Positions 17,883-20,171 of a DNA stretch of 20,171 bases are shown here, piece by piece. The stretch lies in contig NW_014578300.1 in NCBI RefSeq assembly GCF_000485595.1, positions 1 through 20,171 of the forward strand. Reading direction: 5' to 3'. Under the pieces are notes generated by a model that searched no databases, was not told the DNA's origin, and worked only from the letters and a program-made list of their open reading frames with translations. The DNA comes from Priapulus caudatus. Lineage: Eukaryota; Priapulida; Priapulimorpha; Priapulimorphida; Priapulidae. The translations under genes and the position numbers were made by a program. Within the stretch, counting starts at the first letter, position 1; each line of letters starts with the position of its first letter.

Positions 17883-19676
17883 TTACAAAACAATCAAACT
17901 CGTGCTGCATGCAAAACAGAATGCTTTACTGCAATTGCCCGGACCTTCACACGACGAGTCCATAAAGCTGACTCTGGGAGCCATATTTCCTATACCATGA
18001 CCCATTCGGTGTTGATGCTCTGTAGCAGAGTTGGGTGTATGACTTTGGCGTCCTACTATACCAATGTCCTTTTCTCCTCCCTTTGCTTGTTTGCTACATG
18101 ACAAATATGATCCACTTGGTCGAGTGTTCACAAGACTCACTTCTTCTCCTCCATGGTTTCTTTGTCGCCTTCTTGGCAAATCTCGCCACAGTTTCTGTCG
18201 GTTTACGAGACTAGTATCCTTCCTTTCTTGATCAATTCGTCTGCTGATTAATTGTGGCTCCCTTTGTGGTGTCTTAACAAGACAGTTGGGCTTTTCTCCT
18301 TGATCTGTTCGTCGGGTTCTCAAAAATTGTGACTCAATTTGTTTGGTATTCAGTAGATGTATGTCTCTATGCTCCATTTTTCTGCTACTTGGCGAATGTA
18401 GCTCCCTCTTTGGTGTTTTCCTAGAACTAGTATCCTCCCCTCGATCAATTTGTCTGCTATAGGAGTGTTCAGGATCACGCTGTGGCATTTTTACAAGTGA
18501 TCGGTGTTTTTTGCCTTGCTCTATTCTTTCACTCCCTGACGAGCTTGGTTTCTCATCATCTCTCTGTCTTCTCACAGCAGTTCTGTCCTTCTCTTCAACT
18601 GACCTTCTATTATGATATTCTGCCCACTTTGGACATCTCAACAATTTTACTGGAGAGATAGCGACAGTATTTCCCTCCATTTTACTTTGTTGATATGGTG
18701 CTGCCATAGTAGATATTGCACATGGATCACTTCGATAAGCACCAGCTTGATCAAGAGAGGAAACACCAGATGAAGAATCATGAGAGACTTGAGTGTCGTC
18801 TTCATTACTGCAACCTGAATTGTCAGAATCAGACGTAGTTGTTCTGGGTTTTCTGACAAGTCGATGAAATTTCTGCATAAAACGGTTTTCTGTGTCATCC
18901 CTTGACAGTGTCTTGGACCTGAAGGTGCTGGTATCACATGTAACTGTAACTTGTTGATCTGATTTTAAAGCAAGGTTATTTTCGCCTGAACTCGACTGCT
19001 CACGTGCCAGATCCTGACACCTATTCTCACTGTTACGCCCTGTCTTCATATACCGACGATGATTCCATTTGGGCATTAAACATAGTTCGTTGTCGGTGTC
19101 AGAAGAATGCAGTTCTACTGACATTTCCTTCTGATAAATAGGACGATTATTCTGATGTTTTCCCGATAGTACACCTTTAAGCTTTTCATTGGGATTTACT
19201 CTAGGGATGCATATGACCGGTTTTCTCAATCCTATGGTGCAGCTTTCAAAAGTAGAAGCATTGGAGGGTGTACCGACCGATGAGCAACTCTTAAGATTTT
19301 TTCTCTTAGGGTAATGCAGCATTTGGAAAGAACTGTTCTCTTTCGTTGAAACGTCTACTACATTATCAGAGTCGCTGGTCGCCGAGATTCGTTGGCGTGA
19401 AATGCTGCCCAATATCGATGCAGGTTCCACTTTGCATTTGCCAGACTGCGACACATTTCGGCGTAGGTGGCTCCTTGAGACTGATTGGCAAGACCCATCA
19501 TACTCTGAAGAGGAGATGTCATTGCACTGCTTTGCTCGCCTGATGGGCTGTCTCCGTCTTGTTGGCTTGGTACTAGCTAGACTATCACCACTTAAATGAT
19601 CACTCGATGTACTGCTGCCCCTTGTCATGTAGAGTGCTCTATGTTTTCTCGGCATGAAGATGTAAAACTCGTCATC
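17883..19676 (-). CDS. Long coding exon, disordered basic Ser-rich protein with 24-residue repeats; unidentified
   Basis: The open frame runs 590 codons from an ATG at 19655 to a stop at 17883, and is open seven codons further back to 19676. There it meets a textbook 3' splice site (TTTTATTCTTCCTAG, AG at 19678-19677), with an in-frame TAG just outside. The likely exon start is therefore DDEFYIFMPRKHRALYM, with the true start codon in an upstream exon; the 19655 ATG has a poor context (T at -3). Residues below count from that Met. The protein has no membrane segment or recognised fold and is rich in Ser, Arg, Lys and Asp. Acidic clusters resembling CK2 sites occur at SDSDN (94-98), SDTDN (185-189) and SDSDN (275-279). 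A PKW motif occurs twice (195-197, 342-344). Residues 377-540 form about seven degenerate 24-residue repeats. The last 30 residues are Cys-rich and may be intron read-through. It could be a chromatin- or cohesin-associated protein, but that is only an impression. Confidence 0.7.
   Translation of the reverse strand, partial: DDEFYIFMPRKHRALYMTRGSSTSSDHLSGDSLASTKPTRRRQPIRRAKQCNDISSSEYDGSCQSVSRSHLRRNVSQSGKCKVEPASILGSISRQRISATSDSDNVVDVSTKENSSFQMLHYPKRKNLKSCSSVGTPSNASTFESCTIGLRKPVICIPRVNPNEKLKGVLSGKHQNNRPIYQKEMSVELHSSDTDNELCLMPKWNHRRYMKTGRNSENRCQDLAREQSSSGENNLALKSDQQVTVTCDTSTFRSKTLSRDDTENRFMQKFHRLVRKPRTTTSDSDNSGCSNEDDTQVSHDSSSGVSSLDQAGAYRSDPCAISTMAAPYQQSKMEGNTVAISPVKLLRCPKWAEYHNRRSVEEKDRTAVRRQRDDEKPSSSGSERIEQGKKHRSLVKMPQRDPEHSYSRQIDRGEDTSSRKTPKRELHSPSSRKMEHRDIHLLNTKQIESQFLRTRRTDQGEKPNCLVKTPQREPQLISRRIDQERKDTSLVNRQKLWRDLPRRRQRNHGGEEVSLVNTRPSGSYLSCSKQAKGGEKDIGIVGRQSHTPNSATEHQHRMGHGIGNMAPRVSFMDSSCEGPGNCSKAFCFACSTSLIVL
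18036..18527 (-). repeat. About seven 72-bp (24-residue) coding repeats
   Basis: Within the large exon, units start near residues 377, 401, 425, 448, 472, 496 and 522. The best-preserved units share a pattern R-[RQ]-I-[DE]-Q-G-[EK]-K-x-x-S-L-V-K-T-P-Q-R-E-P, then four or five variable residues ending in Ser. TPQREP/MPQRDP/TPKREL recur at fixed phase. Unit length stays at 23-26 residues and the frame is intact throughout, which argues for selection on the protein. Each unit carries a Thr-Pro or Met-Pro step in a basic setting, so several could be proline-directed kinase sites (inference). Confidence 0.75.
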
Positions 19677-19692
19677 CTAGGAAGAATAAAAT
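19677..19692 (-). other. 3' splice site of the long exon
   Basis: On the minus strand the sequence is TTTTATTCTTCCTAG followed by GAT GAC GAG, in frame with the long open frame. The pyrimidine run, the AG and an in-frame stop immediately outside together place the exon boundary at 19676. Confidence 0.7.
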
Positions 19693-19780
19693 GTGTCGTG
19701 ATACAATTATGTGTCACCCTCAAAGTATGTAATACATGTAGTAAGACACTATCGTTGATGACTTTTGTGTACTGTGAGCA

Positions 19781-19995
19781 TGTACCGGCGTATTTGGACG
19801 CTCGCCCAAAACTGGACGCTCCAAAGTGCGCATGCGCGCAGGCGCCTCTTGTTTTGCAAGGGCGCACACAGCGCATGCGCAATATGCGCAGTAGTCTACT
19901 ACGAGCGTCCAAATACGCCGGTACACCGGCGTATTTGGACGCTCGCCCGAAACTGGACGCTCATAAGTGCGCATGCGCCTCTTGTTTTGCAGGGC
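19781..19995. repeat. TIR palindrome plus direct-repeat unit (TGTACCGGCGTATTTGGACG)
   Basis: The 24-bp end at 19781-19804 is repeated inverted and perfect at 19902-19925, delimiting a 145-bp palindromic unit that starts TGTACCGG and ends CCGGTACA. The left part then recurs in direct orientation at 19925-19995 with a short deletion, and includes GTGCGCATGCGC and CTCTTGTTTTGCA. The second unit lacks its closing TIR before the sequence changes near 19996. This looks like tandem or nested copies of a small MITE. It lies just upstream of the long-exon splice site, so probably in the preceding intron. Confidence 0.85.
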
Positions 19996-20171
19996 CGTAG
20001 GGAAATAATAGCCAGGCTCTTTTTTTCTTCTCTTGTTTATGTTGGTTTGTTTTGTTGTGTTCCGCTTGTTTTGTATGTGTATAGACGAAAAAAGGATAAC
20101 AAGATAGAAAAGGAGATCAATATAAGAATAATAATAAGGAATAAACAGAGAATAAACACATAATATTATTG
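19996..20171. other. Unassigned T-rich to A-rich end of window
   Basis: T-rich then A-rich low-complexity DNA with several AATAAA-like words. No gene recognised. Any exon preceding the long minus-strand exon would lie beyond this point or here unrecognised. Confidence 0.4.

Overview
Eukaryotic, almost certainly metazoan, nuclear DNA. The evidence is one intron-containing gene start that can be named (the first coding exon of the condensin subunit SMC2), a long open exon bounded by a consensus 3' splice site, TTAGGG-type repeats (the motif of most non-arthropod animals), and many small inverted-repeat elements, satellites and LTR remnants. One repeat with TTAGCTCACC ends looks like a family I remember from molluscs and other marine invertebrates, so a marine invertebrate is my best guess. 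I cannot name the species. There are no operons, prokaryotic genes, rRNA genes, convincing tRNA genes or CRISPR arrays.

Layout. 1-6170: repeat-rich DNA, probably the long first intron and flank of SMC2. It holds three copies of a C/T-rich repeat, a TIR pair at 1327-1605, a 772-bp element with hairpin ends (1999-2770), a foldback built from telomere-like repeats (3058-3492) inside a larger inverted repeat, and a family at 4102-4605 and 5791-5926 in which one copy carries an extra 380-bp foldback. 6171-6338: SMC2 coding exon 1 on the minus strand, with a promoter-like stretch behind it (6340-6560). 6560-8400: AT-rich spacer with no recognisable gene. 8440-9300: a 120-150 bp satellite whose copies differ mostly by one-base indels. 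9300-11700: two LTR-like segments on the minus strand; the better one (11389-11700) is flanked by TAATG on both sides. 11758-12352: CACG-type satellite. 12400-14900: unassigned DNA with an (AT)n tract. 14935-15640: possible short spliced transcription unit, weak. 15570-16785: direct repeats around a 650-bp purine-rich GA/GACA tract. 16910-16970: nearly perfect 25-bp hairpin. 17289-17742: complete small DNA transposon with 32-bp TIRs and a 9-bp target-site duplication. 17883-19676: the second real coding segment, about 597 codons on the minus strand, encoding a disordered basic Ser-rich protein with about seven 24-residue repeats. 19781-19995: palindromic and tandem repeat.

The two coding segments lie on the same strand about 11.5 kb apart. 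Nothing shows that they act together. SMC2 is a chromosome-condensation ATPase; the large exon is unidentified. Most of the window is a mosaic of non-autonomous repeats, and most long open frames in it are by-products of simple repeats.
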